DNA of 64,000 bases from Xanthostigma xanthostigma (GCA_963575645.1 OY754465.1:44170401-44234400); one strand, 5' to 3'; shown: positions 48,701-61,284, counted from the stretch's first letter. The notes: generated by a model not told the origin, from the sequence alone. A program made the numbers and translations.

Positions 48701-51700
48701 GGGGCCAGCGACCTATTTAGGTCGTCCATTTCCGCGCGGCTGAAAAACTCGCAAAATGCTCAGACAGTAGTACCATATAGCATAGTGGCCGTCAGCTGCG
48801 CCAGTATCGGTGGAATAGCCTCCCACGCACGGTTAAAAAGATAATATTTTTTATATCCAAATCTTTGACAAACGTCTGTTAGGTACATAGGTATCCATGA
48901 CTACTTATCAAAAAACTGTTCGTTATTAATTTTTCATTAAAATTCGATAATTCAAACTCCATTCTATTAGAAAGTAGATATTATACTAATTAATTTATAT
49001 ATTTTTTAGATTATTTCGAAACGTCATCTAGTGAAATATTGATTTATAATTTATTATTTTTTGTCAATATAGGTATAGTCTGAAAAAAATTGGTCGATAA
49101 TTTTATTTATTTGAATAATATTTTTTATCATTACCTGTCGATTGAAAACTTGTCAAAAGATAGTTATTAATGATCTTTCATAAAAAAAAAACGTCAGCTG
49201 GCTGTACGATGGTGGATGTTACGTCAGCTGATCATACGAACTTGACGAAATTAATATGAATTCAGTCATTCCCTATCACATGAAACTTTGTCAAAAGGTA
49301 GTCTTTATAATATTTAAAATAAATAAAATCGTCAGCTGCTTGTATATTGGGGGAAAGATTGTCAGCTGATACAAAAAAGGGTGTGGTAGAAGAGAAAGTT
49401 GGGAACGTCGATATTTTGGCGGTAAAGCTGTAAAGCGTCGATAGCAATCGCTATGATACAGTTGAAAATCATTAGGTTGTTCAGGAAGTATTACATCTAT
49501 TGCTGCTAAATTATAATTTTTTCGAATAGTGAGTATATTACGGCACTTACACAAATCTTCGTTGATTAATTTTAACGTTGAACTTTTCTTTTGACAAAAT
49601 ACACAAAAATTCCAGCCAATTGGGTGACGGGACCACTTCAAAAATGTTGACATTTTATTATATTAAAGAATTTCTGATATCGCGCGGGTAATGGATCGTA
49701 TTCAATATGATATTTGCTATTCGTTGCCATGGTTAGCTACATAATATTATGTTCCACGTCATGTAAAAATTAATCTAAGCATGCTGAACTAGTTTATTTC
49801 TGACAGATTTATAAAACAAAAGAGCGGTTTATTTCTTTATTTTCAAAATATTTCCGAAGCTATAAAGCTACCTATTCCCCCGATAGTGCCGCAGCTGACG
49901 GCCACGATGCTACATAGTCCAACTGTCTAAAGATTTTTACGAGTCTTTGAGGCATGCGGAAATTGGTAAGAAAAACCTGTTACTGGCCCCCGGACTATAT
50001 GTGTGGTCACAGGTAGGGATTGACCGATATGTTTTTTTTGCCGATACCAATAGATATATCTATAGTTAATTATCGGTATCGGCCGATAATCAGGCCAAAA
50101 GGCCGAATATGGCTGATAACCGATATTGGTCGATCCCTAGTCACAGGCTAAGGTTATTGTTAAATCAAATTCTTTGATAATCCTTTCTACAACCCAGCAT
50201 AAGATAGCTATAGTTGTCTACAATTATTAAGAACATCGATTATAAAAATGTATTTTTAACACTGTCTCCGCCGGGACTCTACATGTATTTTTACTTATTT
50301 TGAGTCGAAATGTGAAAAATTGTAAGTGGAGTAAAGTAATATCAATTTGGACTCATAGATATGCTTATACCAAAACCGATTTGAAGAGTCCACGTAAATG
50401 TTTTGGTCACTAACAGTTACTTTGTTAGAAACGCTATTCTAAATTATTATCAGAATTTCGCTGGGCTCTGGTCTAGTATCTGGCTGCACGATTTGACGGG
50501 TGAAAAGGGGTGTAGAGGATAGAAAAGGGTTGTAGAAGCATCCTCTTAAATTGTGGAGGTGCGGAAATGTCTATATTTTGCAAAATAAATAAATAAACTT
50601 TTCAACGTAACGATGTAATAGGTAGGCCTAATGTCACATATTGTGGTTATGTGCACAGTGAATATGAGTGTGTTCCAAAACAACACCAATGCTTTTTGAC
50701 AACTTAAATGTAACCTTAGACATTGTATAAAGGGGTATGCGATTTGTCTCGCAGTGAAACGGGAAGGGGCAAATGTGGAGTTTTTAAAAAAACAATTCCG
50801 TAGTGAACGATAAACGGGTATGCGAATTGTAATTCCGGGGTGAACGATAAAGGGGTATGCGAATTGTCTCGCAGTGAAACGGGAAGGGGCAAATGTGGAG
50901 TTTTTTAAAAAAAAATTCCAGGGTGAACGATAAACGGGTATACGAATTGTAATTCCGGAGTGAATAGAGATTTCCATACCTCCACAATTTAAGGGGATGC
51001 TTCTACAACCCTTTTCTATCCTTTACACCCCTTTCCACCCCTCAAATCGTGCAGCCAGATACTAGACCGCAACCATTACAAACTTGAATGCAAAAATACT
51101 CACAATTTGTCAAAGACATCAAACTTACCCGAAATTCTATAATGTGGCCAACATATGCACCGAATCTTAAATTTATATCCATTTCTGAAGCACTGAACAA
51201 TTCATATGTTTCACAACTAAACAATGGTAGTGACTGCACCTCTTCGGAGACATTATACCAAGTGACGTCTCCACTTTCATCCAAACGGAAGCGAACACTG
51301 CAATACCACATAATATTCGAGACAAATCTTTACAATTACAAAAAAATTTGCAGTTTAATTTCAAATCAGCAAATAACAATCCCTACATATATTTAGTAAG
51401 CAAACCTTTTTGACGTGATAACGTCTTATAAATTGATGAAACACCAGCTGCACGCACGAAAAAGTGTAACGTTCCGCCTGACCCTGTGCGTGCAAGCGAG
51501 AGCGCAGTAATGTATTATTTAATATGATATTCGAGCGGAATACGTTATCACGTAAAACTATCGTCCATAAACCGACTTTACAGACAACCAATTTTTTAAA
51601 TTGTCTATTTGTAGTATTTTAAGCTCAATTAATTGCACATTGGCAGTGACATATATCTAGAATTTGATTTTTTTATACTGTTCGGCCGGCGACCGCTGAA

Positions 51701-52196
51701 CTGTCTAACTTAGTCTAAATTTCACTTTTGTAGTGTATGGTGTAAACACGATCTAAATAGTAACATTGAATTTTACTGTATTGCATACGAAGCCACACTT
51801 CCTCCAAGTATCGCAACATATACAACTTTTTTAATGAATTTTAAAAGAAAATTTTTGTCTACTTTTCAGAAGTGTTTGGGGGTGGGGGTCCGGAACCTCT
51901 CTTTAAATACGGGTCTACACGTTTGTAAAATATAAATTAATAAACAAATCAAATGAAAAAATCGTTTTCATATGAAATCCTTCCTTACCCTTCCAAACCA
52001 TTTGCATCACTGTGATTTCCATGAGATATGCAACCTATTATCTGGAAAGGAAAAACTTAAATTAGATCAAGCGTTTCATTAACCAACAGAATAATGTACC
52101 GCAAACATTAACGAGTTCTACACATAAACTAAGGTAATAAATTCGAAAATAATTTTAACACACCTCCCATGTTCCAACGAAAGCATGAGCAGCCAT
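36791..52196 (-). CDS. BTB/POZ domain protein, 14 exons, complete
   Basis: Exons in transcript order (minus): 52196-52164, 52041-51989, 51297-51129, 47867-47685, 46908-46656, 45697-45542, 44866-44655, 44525-44290, 42619-42442, 42066-41866, 41098-40844, 38873-38631, 38506-38291, 36982-36791. All junctions are GT-AG and all phases agree, giving 859 residues. Residues 1-120 form an unplaced domain starting MAAHAFVGTWE, with a GxW as in calycin barrels (weak resemblance). A first BTB-like fold is at about 131-230 (EDGYFSDLTIP...FAVHTCILQLLAND), followed by a helical middle. A typical BTB is at about 590-700 (GHRVIVAARCDWFRRALLSG, then FRVFLDYLYGGRL). A UBA/CUE-like tail is at about 812-857 (QLKDIVGEDASREQLLQVAL). 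Twin BTB plus a UBA-like end suggests an adaptor for a Cullin-3 ligase or a scaffold (inference). Exon 9's donor (GTAGGT) is the least certain junction. I cannot name the orthologue. Confidence 0.88.
37183..37946. mobile_element. Large foldback element, TA-flanked, in a BTB-gene intron
   Basis: The ends CAGTGTGTCCCCGGATTGAG and its near complement CTCAATCCGGGGACACACTG have TA on both sides. The arms are about 300 bp and nearly identical, sharing AAAGTACCTTTTCCGTTCAT and its complement around a 150-bp AT-rich centre. The TA target and CAGTGTG end suit the Tc1/mariner superfamily. Non-coding. It lies between the last two exons of the BTB gene. Confidence 0.9.
38908..39345. mobile_element. Probable DNA element with GCTRTGTGCACG ends
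   Basis: GCTATGTGCACGGAGGC at the left and, inverted at the right, GCTGTGTGCACGAAGCC. No clear target duplication. Lies in the intron upstream of exon 12 of the BTB gene. Confidence 0.6.
39418..39935. mobile_element. MITE with AAGCCRCTACACACGAG ends, copy 2
   Basis: AAGCCACTATACACGAGGC and, inverted, AAGACTGACGCACACGAGG, with TA on both sides (39416-39417, 39936-39937). Matches 28152-28597 at both ends. The centre (about 39655-39870) has extra sequence absent from copy 1, so something inserted there. Confidence 0.8.
39964..40085 (-). mobile_element. Helitron 3' end fragment
   Basis: On the minus strand it ends TTCGGGTGAAGCCTAACCG, GGCCG and CTAG before a T. Hairpin and CTRR are recognisable. 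The 5' part is missing or abuts the next Helitron. Confidence 0.6.
40094..40535 (-). mobile_element. Non-autonomous Helitron related to 15390-16254
   Basis: On the minus strand it begins TCATATATAAAATTCCCG, carries TTGGCCGCGCTAATCTCC and AGTTCAGACGCCGGACCGCA-type blocks, and ends with hairpin CCGGGTGAAACCGGG. The final CTAG is changed. An internal inverted duplication (TAGTTCAGAAGCAAGC / TTAGTTCAGAAGCATAC) is present at about 40245-40285. Confidence 0.75.
40539..40790. mobile_element. Foldback element at a Helitron tip
   Basis: ATGAAGGTTACACGGGAAG and CTTCCCGTGTACCCTTCAT pair. GGCGATTTGTCA and TGACAAACTGCC extend the arms. 250 bp, next to the 5' end of the preceding Helitron. Confidence 0.75.
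41273..41499. mobile_element. Foldback element, TA-flanked
   Basis: TTCGGAACCCAAAGGAATGG and its complement bracket 227 bp with TA on each side. The arms include TGGTGAGAAATGCG and CCTTAAGGGGG-type blocks. A second inner hairpin is AGAAAAGCATTAATGGAGG with its complement. Confidence 0.85.
41516..41700 (+). mobile_element. Non-LTR retrotransposon 3' tail with (AATCT)n end
   Basis: A unique-looking 150 bp ends in ATAAATCTAATCTAATCTAA, a pentanucleotide tail of the type left by some LINEs at their 3' end. Inserted within the hAT copy. No coding. Confidence 0.6.
42723..43483 (+). mobile_element. Tc1/mariner-type element, internally deleted
   Basis: 761 bp with terminal repeats of about 125 bp (CAGATTGTATCAAATCAAAA and complement) and TA on each side. 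The repeats are nearly identical apart from small gaps, so the insertion is young. It carries one open frame, described separately. Confidence 0.92.
42903..43292 (+). CDS. Truncated mariner transposase: HTH domain plus C-terminal tail
   Basis: An intact 129-residue frame with ATG start and TAA stop, centrally placed between the terminal repeats. Residues about 10-60 match the DUF4817-type helix-turn-helix found at the N-terminus of many arthropod mariner-like transposases (YTVREKIQIIKWFYGG, then PSKTIRSVIREFESNGCLS). Residues about 95-129 (EMLANVRENIYNRLGYCLAE, ending GGLFEHLIN) match the C-terminal tail of the same transposases, as seen at 15.6 kb. The DDE/D catalytic core is absent, yet the join keeps frame. 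It could bind its own terminal repeats without catalysis (inference), or be a fossil not yet decayed. Confidence 0.85.
   Translation: MSVFTSEIIDKMAIYTVREKIQIIKWFYGGNSTADIINLFVAAFETRLSPSKTIRSVIREFESNGCLSPKNHKKELRVQIDGNREIQEIMICASQYVDHEMLANVRENIYNRLGYCLAERGGLFEHLIN
45121..45380 (-). repeat. Family C repeat, copy 2
   Basis: Inverted relative to 16737-16998 and shares both ends. It has three copies of a GTCTTACGMATTTTCGATC box where copy 1 has one, so copy 1 lost or this copy gained units. In the BTB intron between exons 6 and 7. Confidence 0.82.
46015..46496. mobile_element. Foldback element
   Basis: About 110-bp arms: ACGCACGAAACTGACCATTG / CAATAGACAGTTTCGTGCGT, extended by AGTTGAAGAAGT and TTTTTTCAAGAAAAAAAACT with their complements. 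The ends are approximate. Lies in the intron between exons 5 and 6. Confidence 0.8.
47311..47659 (+). mobile_element. Non-autonomous Helitron 25 bp from a splice donor
   Basis: Starts TCAATACTAATATATAAAGC after A (47310) and ends CTAG before T (47660), with the hairpin region ACCCGAGTGAAACCAGGCGA just upstream. Same family as 19977-20333. Its end is 25 bp inside the intron that follows exon 4 of the BTB gene. Confidence 0.85.
48078..48445. mobile_element. Non-autonomous hAT element
   Basis: CCTGTGGGTCGCGACCCCC at the left and GGGGGTCGCATCATGAAAAA...CACTG at the right (the inverted form CAGTGTTTTTTTACC is a usual hAT end). Flanked by a perfect 8-bp duplication ATCTAGAA (48070-48077 and 48446-48453). 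Confidence 0.92.
48696..49995. mobile_element. DNA element with GTCCGGGGGCCAG ends
   Basis: GTCCGGGGGCCAG at both ends, inverted. Inner arms share GTGGCCGTCAGCTGCG with its complement (about 48787 and 49890), so the terminal repeats are about 130 bp. GTCAGCTG boxes recur through the interior. The target duplication is unclear. It encloses the Cys/His frame at 49291-49653. Superfamily not identified. Confidence 0.75.
49291..49653 (-). CDS. Cys/His zinc-finger-like ORF of a transposable element
   Basis: A 120-residue frame starting MSTFLKWSRHPIGWNFCVFC. A C-x2-C pair (CVFCQKK) is followed about 50 residues later by YHSDCYRRFTALPPKYR. This CxxC...HxxC arrangement is seen at the N-terminus of many uncharacterised arthropod transposon proteins. 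After about residue 85 the sequence becomes hydrophobic and unconvincing, so the frame is probably a truncated N-terminal exon of a larger lost protein. Confidence 0.5.
   Translation of the reverse strand: MSTFLKWSRHPIGWNFCVFCQKKSSTLKLINEDLCKCRNILTIRKNYNLAAIDVILPEQPNDFQLYHSDCYRRFTALPPKYRRSQLSLLPHPFLYQLTIFPPIYKQLTILFILNIIKTTF
50014..50139. mobile_element. 126-bp hAT MITE
   Basis: TAGGGATTGACCGATAT and ATATTGGTCGATCCCTA, with a perfect 8-bp duplication GTCACAGG (50006-50013 and 50140-50147). The inner part pairs TATCGGTATCGGCCGATAA-type boxes. Confidence 0.93.
50470..51066. mobile_element. TIR element carrying minisatellite M
   Basis: About 100-bp arms: GGTCTAGTATCTGGCTGCAC and complement, extended by AGGATAGAAAAGGGTTGTAG and complement. 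The centre (50728-50964) holds two units of minisatellite M. In the BTB intron between exons 3 and 4; the right end is 63 bp from exon 3. Confidence 0.85.
50728..50964. repeat. Minisatellite M, two units
   Basis: Same repeat and phase as 7482-7829 (GGGGTATGCGAATTGTCTCG, GTGAACGATAAA). The minus-strand frames through it (50546-50977, 50784-50987) are by-products of the repeat. Confidence 0.9.
51408..51591 (-). repeat. Family A, copy 5
   Basis: 184 bp, both ends present, inverted relative to the other copies, with an interior close to copy 1 (CAGGGTCAGGCGGAACG). Lies in the BTB intron between exons 2 and 3. Confidence 0.88.
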
Positions 52197-52761
52197 CGTT
52201 AAGATACTGTCAATGAATGAAAGTTTCTCACTTTATTCTAACATTTAAACAGCAAGTACATTTAAATAATAAAACCATCATATCAAAACACAAACAAAAA
52301 GGCAGTAAAGTTCAAAACAACGATCATTTATTATCAAAATGACAGGTCGATACTGTCAAACAAGACTAGTTTTGACAGTTCGACAAGATGTAAACGAAGC
52401 ACAAAATGATGCAAGGGGAGCCATCTCTTAGCAAACTTGATAGTTGATGATTTTACCCCCATTCTTTGAAATATGAATTACTAAAAATCAATCTAATAAA
52501 TTAATTAACTAAAATACGAGTTCCTGTTTTACATATTTTTAGTCAATAGGATAATTAAAAATGTGATATTAACATTTCAGAATTATGTAAACGTCCACAT
52601 TTACTGGTCTGACCGATTATTATATCCCGCCATCCGATTACTGATGCCAATGCATACATATTATATTATTGCGCAATAATATTGTACAAAAAATTGAAAC
52701 GTCACTAGACTTTCAATATTATCGTGCAATAATATTGCACACAAAATTGAAAATTTCAGGT
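52197..52761. other. 5' flank of the BTB gene
   Basis: Likely includes the 5' UTR and promoter. TTTTGACAGTTCGACAAGATG and CCCCATTCTTTG are seen, but no TATA box or transcription start can be fixed. Palindromic AATATTGCGCAATA boxes at 52655-52745 belong to, or resemble, the Harbinger termini. Confidence 0.4.
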
Positions 52762-53028
52762 GCGGCCCCTAGACTGACAATAATATTGCGCAATATTTTA
52801 TATTGTGCAATATTATTGACAGTCTATGAATGATATTGGAAGCATTGTACAATATATTGAGTATATCAAAATCGGTTTGATATTTATTGTGCAATCTAAA
52901 GAAAGTTACAGTCTGTGGTAAATATTGCACAATAATAACCAGTTGTGTCTTGATCGTCGCAGTGTTAAAAGTTAAAAACAACTCACAGTCTTTTTGTATA
53001 ACTTTGTTTGTGTTTACGCGCTACTGAG

Positions 53029-54812
53029 ATGTCTACCAAAGAAAAGGACAGGAAATTCATTTTAGAGTGCATAGAACTTTATAAAAATTTACCAGCGTTG
53101 TGGAACGTAAAATCAAAGGAGTATAGTAACCGAACAACAAAGAATGACCAGTATCAACAGTTACTTCAAAAATACAAAGAAAAATACCCAGAAGCTGACA
53201 AAGAACAATTGGTAAAAAAATTTAACTCATTGCGTACCAACTTCAGAAAAGAGTTGAAGCGAATAAAGAATTCTGAAAAGAGTGGCGCTGGGACCGATGA
53301 CATAGTTGAGCCTAAGTTATGGTATTTCGAAGAAATGCGTTTCCTTGAAAGTCTGGAAGTGCCATGTACATCAATGAGCTCAATGCAGGATGAGGTTCAG
53401 ACAGACGAGGATGCTGAGGGCCATGACATAACTGATCAAAACAATGTACGTAATTTTAATTATTTTCGTTTATTATATTATATTCCCGTTGATTTACACA
53501 AACTTACTTTGCCATGAAACTTGACCTTCATTGTTAAAGAAATTGCAATAACTGTCTCTGACAGCTTTTGCACTCATGGATGCATTTCTGATTTGCGAAG
53601 TTTGCAACCCTGTTGCACTTCCATTCGGTCTCCAAGATCCTTCTATGACCGCACCAGAAGCCAAATCTTCAGTATCCACAGAACTCCGACAAATATATGT
53701 ATGCTGTTGGTTTCTTCTCAGATAATTATGCAAATAGCAACATGCTAATACAATAATTTGAACTTTGTGAGGAGACAGAGGAATGGGACTCCGAAATACA
53801 CTAAATCTAGAAACCAAAATTCCAAATGCATTTTCTACAATGCGTCGTGCACGACTAAGTCGATAATAAAAAATTCGCTGTTCTGCTGTTAATCCAGTTT
53901 GACTATAAGGTTTCATAAAATTGTCTGTCATCGCAAACGCATCATCCCCCACAAAGACAAATGATAGTTTCTTTTCACTATTTGGTAGTAGACGTGGTTC
54001 TGGTAGTTGTAGTAATTTGTTAGATAGTGCTTGTCCAAATTCAGTATGGCTCAAAACACCTCCGTCTGATATCCTTCCGTTTATGCCAGCATCCACCATA
54101 AATTCATAGTTCGAATTTACAACTGCCATAAGTACGATACTGAAAAAATGTTTATAATTGTAATAGTATGACCCTGAGTTCGGAGGTTTTTTGATTGCTA
54201 TGTGCTTCCCATCAACTGCCCCTAAACAGTTTGGAAAATTCCAGTGACCATTAAATCCTTTCGCAATAACTTCCCATTCAGTTTCTGTTTTTGGAATCTG
54301 CAAAGAAACATAACATAAACTTATTAACCAAAATAAAGAAATGATAACAAAAAGTATACAATATATCCGTGGTTATAATGGAATGAATGACACTATAAAT
54401 TTATTACTTTTTTTATACAAATAATGTGTTTTTACAGAAAGAAGATGGCCCAAAGAGAAAGAAGGTCAAAAAAAAGGACGGTAATCAAATTTCTGAAAAG
54501 TTAATATCACTGGCATGCCAACGGCTTCAACAGCCGGAAAGCGATTACCAAAAAATCGCTCTTTCGTGGGCTGTTTAGCTTGAAAAGATGCAACCTTTGC
54601 AACAACTATTTGCAAAAAAAGCAATAAATGAGATTTTATTTGAGGGCCAAATGGGCACTTTACACCGGGATTCTGTACAAATTAATAAGACTACTTATTT
54701 AACCCCCTCTCGTAAATCTACTCCAATCAGTGTTCCACCGCCAAGCCCCATATACCTATCAGTTGGATCCCCCACATCAAAACATACAACACCGTACAGA
54801 AATGGACACTAA
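53029..54812 (+). pseudogene. Harbinger MADF-BESS accessory protein, with in-frame stop
   Basis: Exon 1 is 53029-53445 (MSTKEKDRKFILECIELYKN..., a MADF/Myb-like DNA-binding domain over residues about 8-100, with LWNVKSKEYSNRTTK and LRTNFRKELKRI). The donor is GTACGT. Exon 2 starts at 54438 after TTTTTACAG. It reads in phase to a TAG at 54576-54578 and then continues in frame as [20 protein letters not shown], a BESS-like motif, to TAA at 54812. The TAG after SWAV interrupts the protein before BESS. The transposase's second exon lies antisense inside this gene's intron. Confidence 0.85.
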
Positions 54813-55343
54813 TCAACAATCACATTCTGACGAATACGTTGATGAAAATACCAATACATCTCGTTTTTTTTCACAATATATGCAAAATCTACATATAATA
54901 AATAAGCTATTTGAATAATAAATAATTGTGTATTTTTCTTACCTTTATGTAATCCTTCTAGCTATTTATAATAGCTATGCAAGTTTCGACTGTGGAGATA
55001 CAGCACTTATGAATTTTAGATCTTGAAAAGTATTTCCCGTAGCCAAATAACGCAGGGTAATTGACAAACGCTGGATTGGAGGAATAGCGGCTCGCAGACG
55101 GGTGTTCTTTTTCTCAATAGCGGCCGGGTTACCATTTTTAAAAGTTCATAAAATGTTGAAGCGTCCATTCGCAGAAAGTTGCAAAAATCTTCTGGTACGC
55201 TTATTTTCAGGTCACTTAGCAAATTTTCGTGGGTGTACCTATCTCTTTTTTTATACCACTCTTTCATCCATTTACGCTTTTTCGTGGTGTTTTTTCGCAA
55301 GCATAAAGCCAGTGCGATGGCAACACAACTTGTTTCAACATCA
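53494..55343 (-). pseudogene. HARBI1-like Harbinger transposase, broken
   Basis: Exon 2 (54297-53494) is open and holds the DDE_4 catalytic residues: LGAVDGKHIAIKK (first Asp), FVGDDAFA (second Asp) and RRIVENAFGIL (Glu). Exon 1 (about 55343-54943) encodes the N-terminal helical part (KKRKWMKEWYKKRDRYTHEN, then LSDLKISVPEDFCNFLRMD). It has a 1-bp frameshift at about 55131, a further shift near 54995 and a TAG near 54960, before the donor GTAAGA at 54942. The start codon is not clear. In the normal two-gene system this protein needs the MADF partner for DNA binding and nuclear import. The partner's second exon lies antisense in this gene's intron. Confidence 0.88.
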
Positions 55344-55664
55344 CTTTAGCATATTCACTGATCAGAGATAAATATTGTGCAATTTCATTCTACTGTATAG
55401 GGCAAATTTCAATTTTTGCGCAATATTATTGCGTAATAATATTGACAATCTAGGTTGTACAATATCATTGTGCAATAATATAATAATAATTTTTATTGTG
55501 CAATATTAACCACAGACTGTAACTTTTTTTAGATTGCACAATATTAAATATCCGATTTTGATATGCTCAATATATTGCACAATGTTTCAATATCATTCAC
55601 AGACTGTCAATAATATTGTGCAATCTAAAATATTGCTCAATAATATTGATAGTATATAGGCCGC

Positions 55665-58303
55665 TTTAGTATCCTTACATTTTTTTTTAAATACAATATT
55701 TATGACAATAATTGGTTTATCTTTTAATAATTAATAGCTTAAACTCGTGTAAATTTAATTATGTAATCACAAAAAAATATGACATTTACATCACAAAGAC
55801 CAATAATGCTACAAAACGATAAAGTTGCCTGACAAACACCCAAAGAATATTAAAGCAACTAACGTTATTTTTTTGTCGCGAGATTTTGCGGTAAACTTGC
55901 TTGGATACCGACAGATATAACTACCAATAGCGTAAGGTCGTACACTCTTCGCTGAAACACACAATACGGGAAACTTCAAAGCGTTAAAGTAATCTTAAGT
56001 AAGACTCATGCCCCAATAACACTACCAAGTTAACAGGCAAATTCTCTATGAAGCCGTCAAAAAATAAAAAAAAGCTATTCGGCAAAAACCAAGTTATTTA
56101 ATCAAAATCTGGACTAGGGTAAAGAAGTTATTCGGTAGTAAAATGGCATTCCGAGCCCGTTACGACTACCATTATATTAATAAAAAAAAAAAACTATATC
56201 GATTTTGAAAAACATTATTTTATTTATAATAGTAAAATGAAGGTGCAAAAAAAAACAAAATTTACCAATCAAGCACAAATACATTATATTTCACATGATT
56301 GACATTCATACATGGTTGCGTAGGTAAAACCTAGCTTTAATGTTATTATTAATAATAATTACTTTAAACTATCTATAATAGAGCAAATCTGTTTTGAAAA
56401 ATAAAATGAAAACAAGAATTTGATATAATGCGTCAACTCGCATTGTCAAAAAAATAACTCATCAATACATTTTTATTACACCGTGTTTGATGATAAAAAC
56501 TACACAAAATGTAAAGAAGATAAATTTTATTTCAAATTACAGCACATGTCAAACCGGAATGTCAACATAACTAATCGATGTCCAACAATATATTGTTTAG
56601 TAAAATTTAATATTAAACTCATTTTTACATCAGCAAAAAAAAAAACATTCACTGAGTCTTTCTGAAAAAAGAAACTTACGAATTTCACACCTAGAAATAA
56701 ATAAGTGTAGTAGATCGTACAACGTTGAAATACTGCTTGAAAAAGGGTCATGAGATTTTCGTTGTAAAAGTTTTGTCATCTCATAAACGCGTTCCCGTTT
56801 TCAGTAATACCTAAGCTACAAGTTGCCATTTAGATCTGTGTTTCTGAAAATTCTAATGCCCGAAAGCTCGATATACAAACTTTCAGCGCTGGATACAGAC
56901 TACAGTAGTGTAAGTTTAATTTTGTGAACGGTTCCAGTTAAAATGTATTCTTAAATAGCACTCACTAACAAAATTAACCTATAAAAAATCAAATACCAAA
57001 ATACTACTTCCTTATCAGTTACTTTATTCAGAAAGACGCTGCATACAGAAAATATACTGCGCGGGAACCCTGAACATAGTTCTATGAATGGGATAAATAA
57101 TTAACTTTACAATAATCTTACTTTAGTAACAGCTAAAATGGCACAAATGTAATTATCTAGGTACATTTATCTTACTTTAGCTATTATAAAAGCATATTAT
57201 AACGTGTTTTTTGCGGGTTTGTTCAGATTGAACTCCACACGCAGTATAAAAAAAAAATCGCCACAAACGAATTAACTCGTAGGTTTCGATCTTCATTATA
57301 CAGTACTATATCATAAACAACTTGCTGTCTCAATGCAGGCCTGAAGAACTTACACTAAAAATATTCATAATAAAATAATGAGATGTTTTAATTTAAAAAA
57401 GAAAAGCATCCAGTCGAGCTCAACTCATTGTAATAGTATATACCAGAATGATGACCGATTGAATCGAAAAAGACAATTGAAAGTAGAAAATCAGATGTAT
57501 TTTGTTTTGAGGAAATATAGAACGGTTAAACCCACTGCTTTAAGTTCAGTCACACTAAATGGTCACTGTGGGGGGAAGGCGCCAGAGCAAGTGCAGGTAC
57601 CAACAATTCACATTTTAATATAAAAACAAATTAATAAAAATATCACACGAAATCCAAGGTACAAAAATACTAATAAAAATTTTATCAAAATCGTCATCCG
57701 CTAATCACCGTTAACATTCATAAATATAATATATATATAAAAAAAAAGCATCGACGTCTGTAGAGATTTTCCTGTTTCTATATAGATAATTATTTATATA
57801 TTCAATTTTTCACTAATAATTTTATAAAGACCAAAAATTCGTCTATCTATAATTAAATAATACTTAAATATTTTGAGTATTATCACTTCTATTATATTTA
57901 GTACAGAAATGTCTCTACAGGCAATACATAAAACTAATAGTACTTACATTAAGATTACATACCTATAGCTTGTGCTGGAAATCGTACTTTTCGTTTTAGT
58001 TATGCACACTATGTAAAAATAAATGTCTGACAACAGAAAAAAAATTGAGGATGACATTTCGATAATGTATAATATGTACTCTAAGAACCCTAGATTCCTC
58101 ATGCATTCAGGCTTTTGAATTAGTTTGGGATGAAGTGTGTGTCCCCGCATTTTATGCTCACCAACGCCGTTCCATTGTCCCCCCTTTCACACAACACAAT
58201 CATTAATAACAGTCATTTTTATTATGCTGCTCTTATAGCAAAAAAGAGGAAAGGTGTGGAGTTTTTTTTTTTTTTTATTGTTGTTTTTAACGACTGCTGC
58301 AAG
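55665..58303. other. Region downstream of Arf; no separate gene seen
   Basis: Very AT-rich. It probably contains the Arf 3' UTR and poly(A) site (transcription runs leftward), but I cannot choose among many AATAAA-like sites. No domain-bearing frame. Confidence 0.4.
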
Positions 58304-60923
<2,620 letters not shown>

Positions 60924-61284
60924 CTAAAGTCGCAGAAATATTCGCGAAAGGTTAAAATTACTAATAAAATGGATGAATCACAAAATGCCTTCTGGAATTA
61001 TTATGATGATAGGTGTTATTTTATATGGAAATTGTTGATCTACTGATTACCGACATATTTTTTTAAAAGACAGAATAATACATAAGCACAAAAACATTTA
61101 TTTTAATAGTCAACTACAAAACTATATATTGCCGACAATCGGTGATGGCTTGACACTCAAGTCTCCTCCCAAAGCATCTGAACTTTAAATATGTTTAAGA
61201 AATTAAATACTGCGGTTTTGTGTAAAAAATAACATGTATTTCGAATTTAAAAGCTTCGCTAATAAAAGATTATATCTTACTTAC

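Larger units (their letters stand above)
52762..55664. mobile_element. PIF/Harbinger transposon, degenerate
   Basis: Terminal repeats of about 185 bp begin GCGGCC at both ends and continue CAATATTATTGACAGTCTRT and GTTACAGTCTGTGG. They are full of smaller palindromes (ATTGCGCAAT). Inside are a MADF-BESS gene on plus and a HARBI1-like transposase on minus, the standard two-gene Harbinger set. Both genes carry stops or frameshifts, so this copy is not autonomous. The TTA-type target duplication is not readable. Confidence 0.9.

Noticed and set aside
50546-50987. Two overlapping minus frames of 143 and 67 codons
   Set aside because: They run through minisatellite M in different phases and share its repeat period.
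52762-55664. A target duplication for the Harbinger element
   Set aside because: The bases beside the GCGGCC ends (GGT and TTT) do not match, and shifting the ends does not give a convincing TTA or TAA pair.
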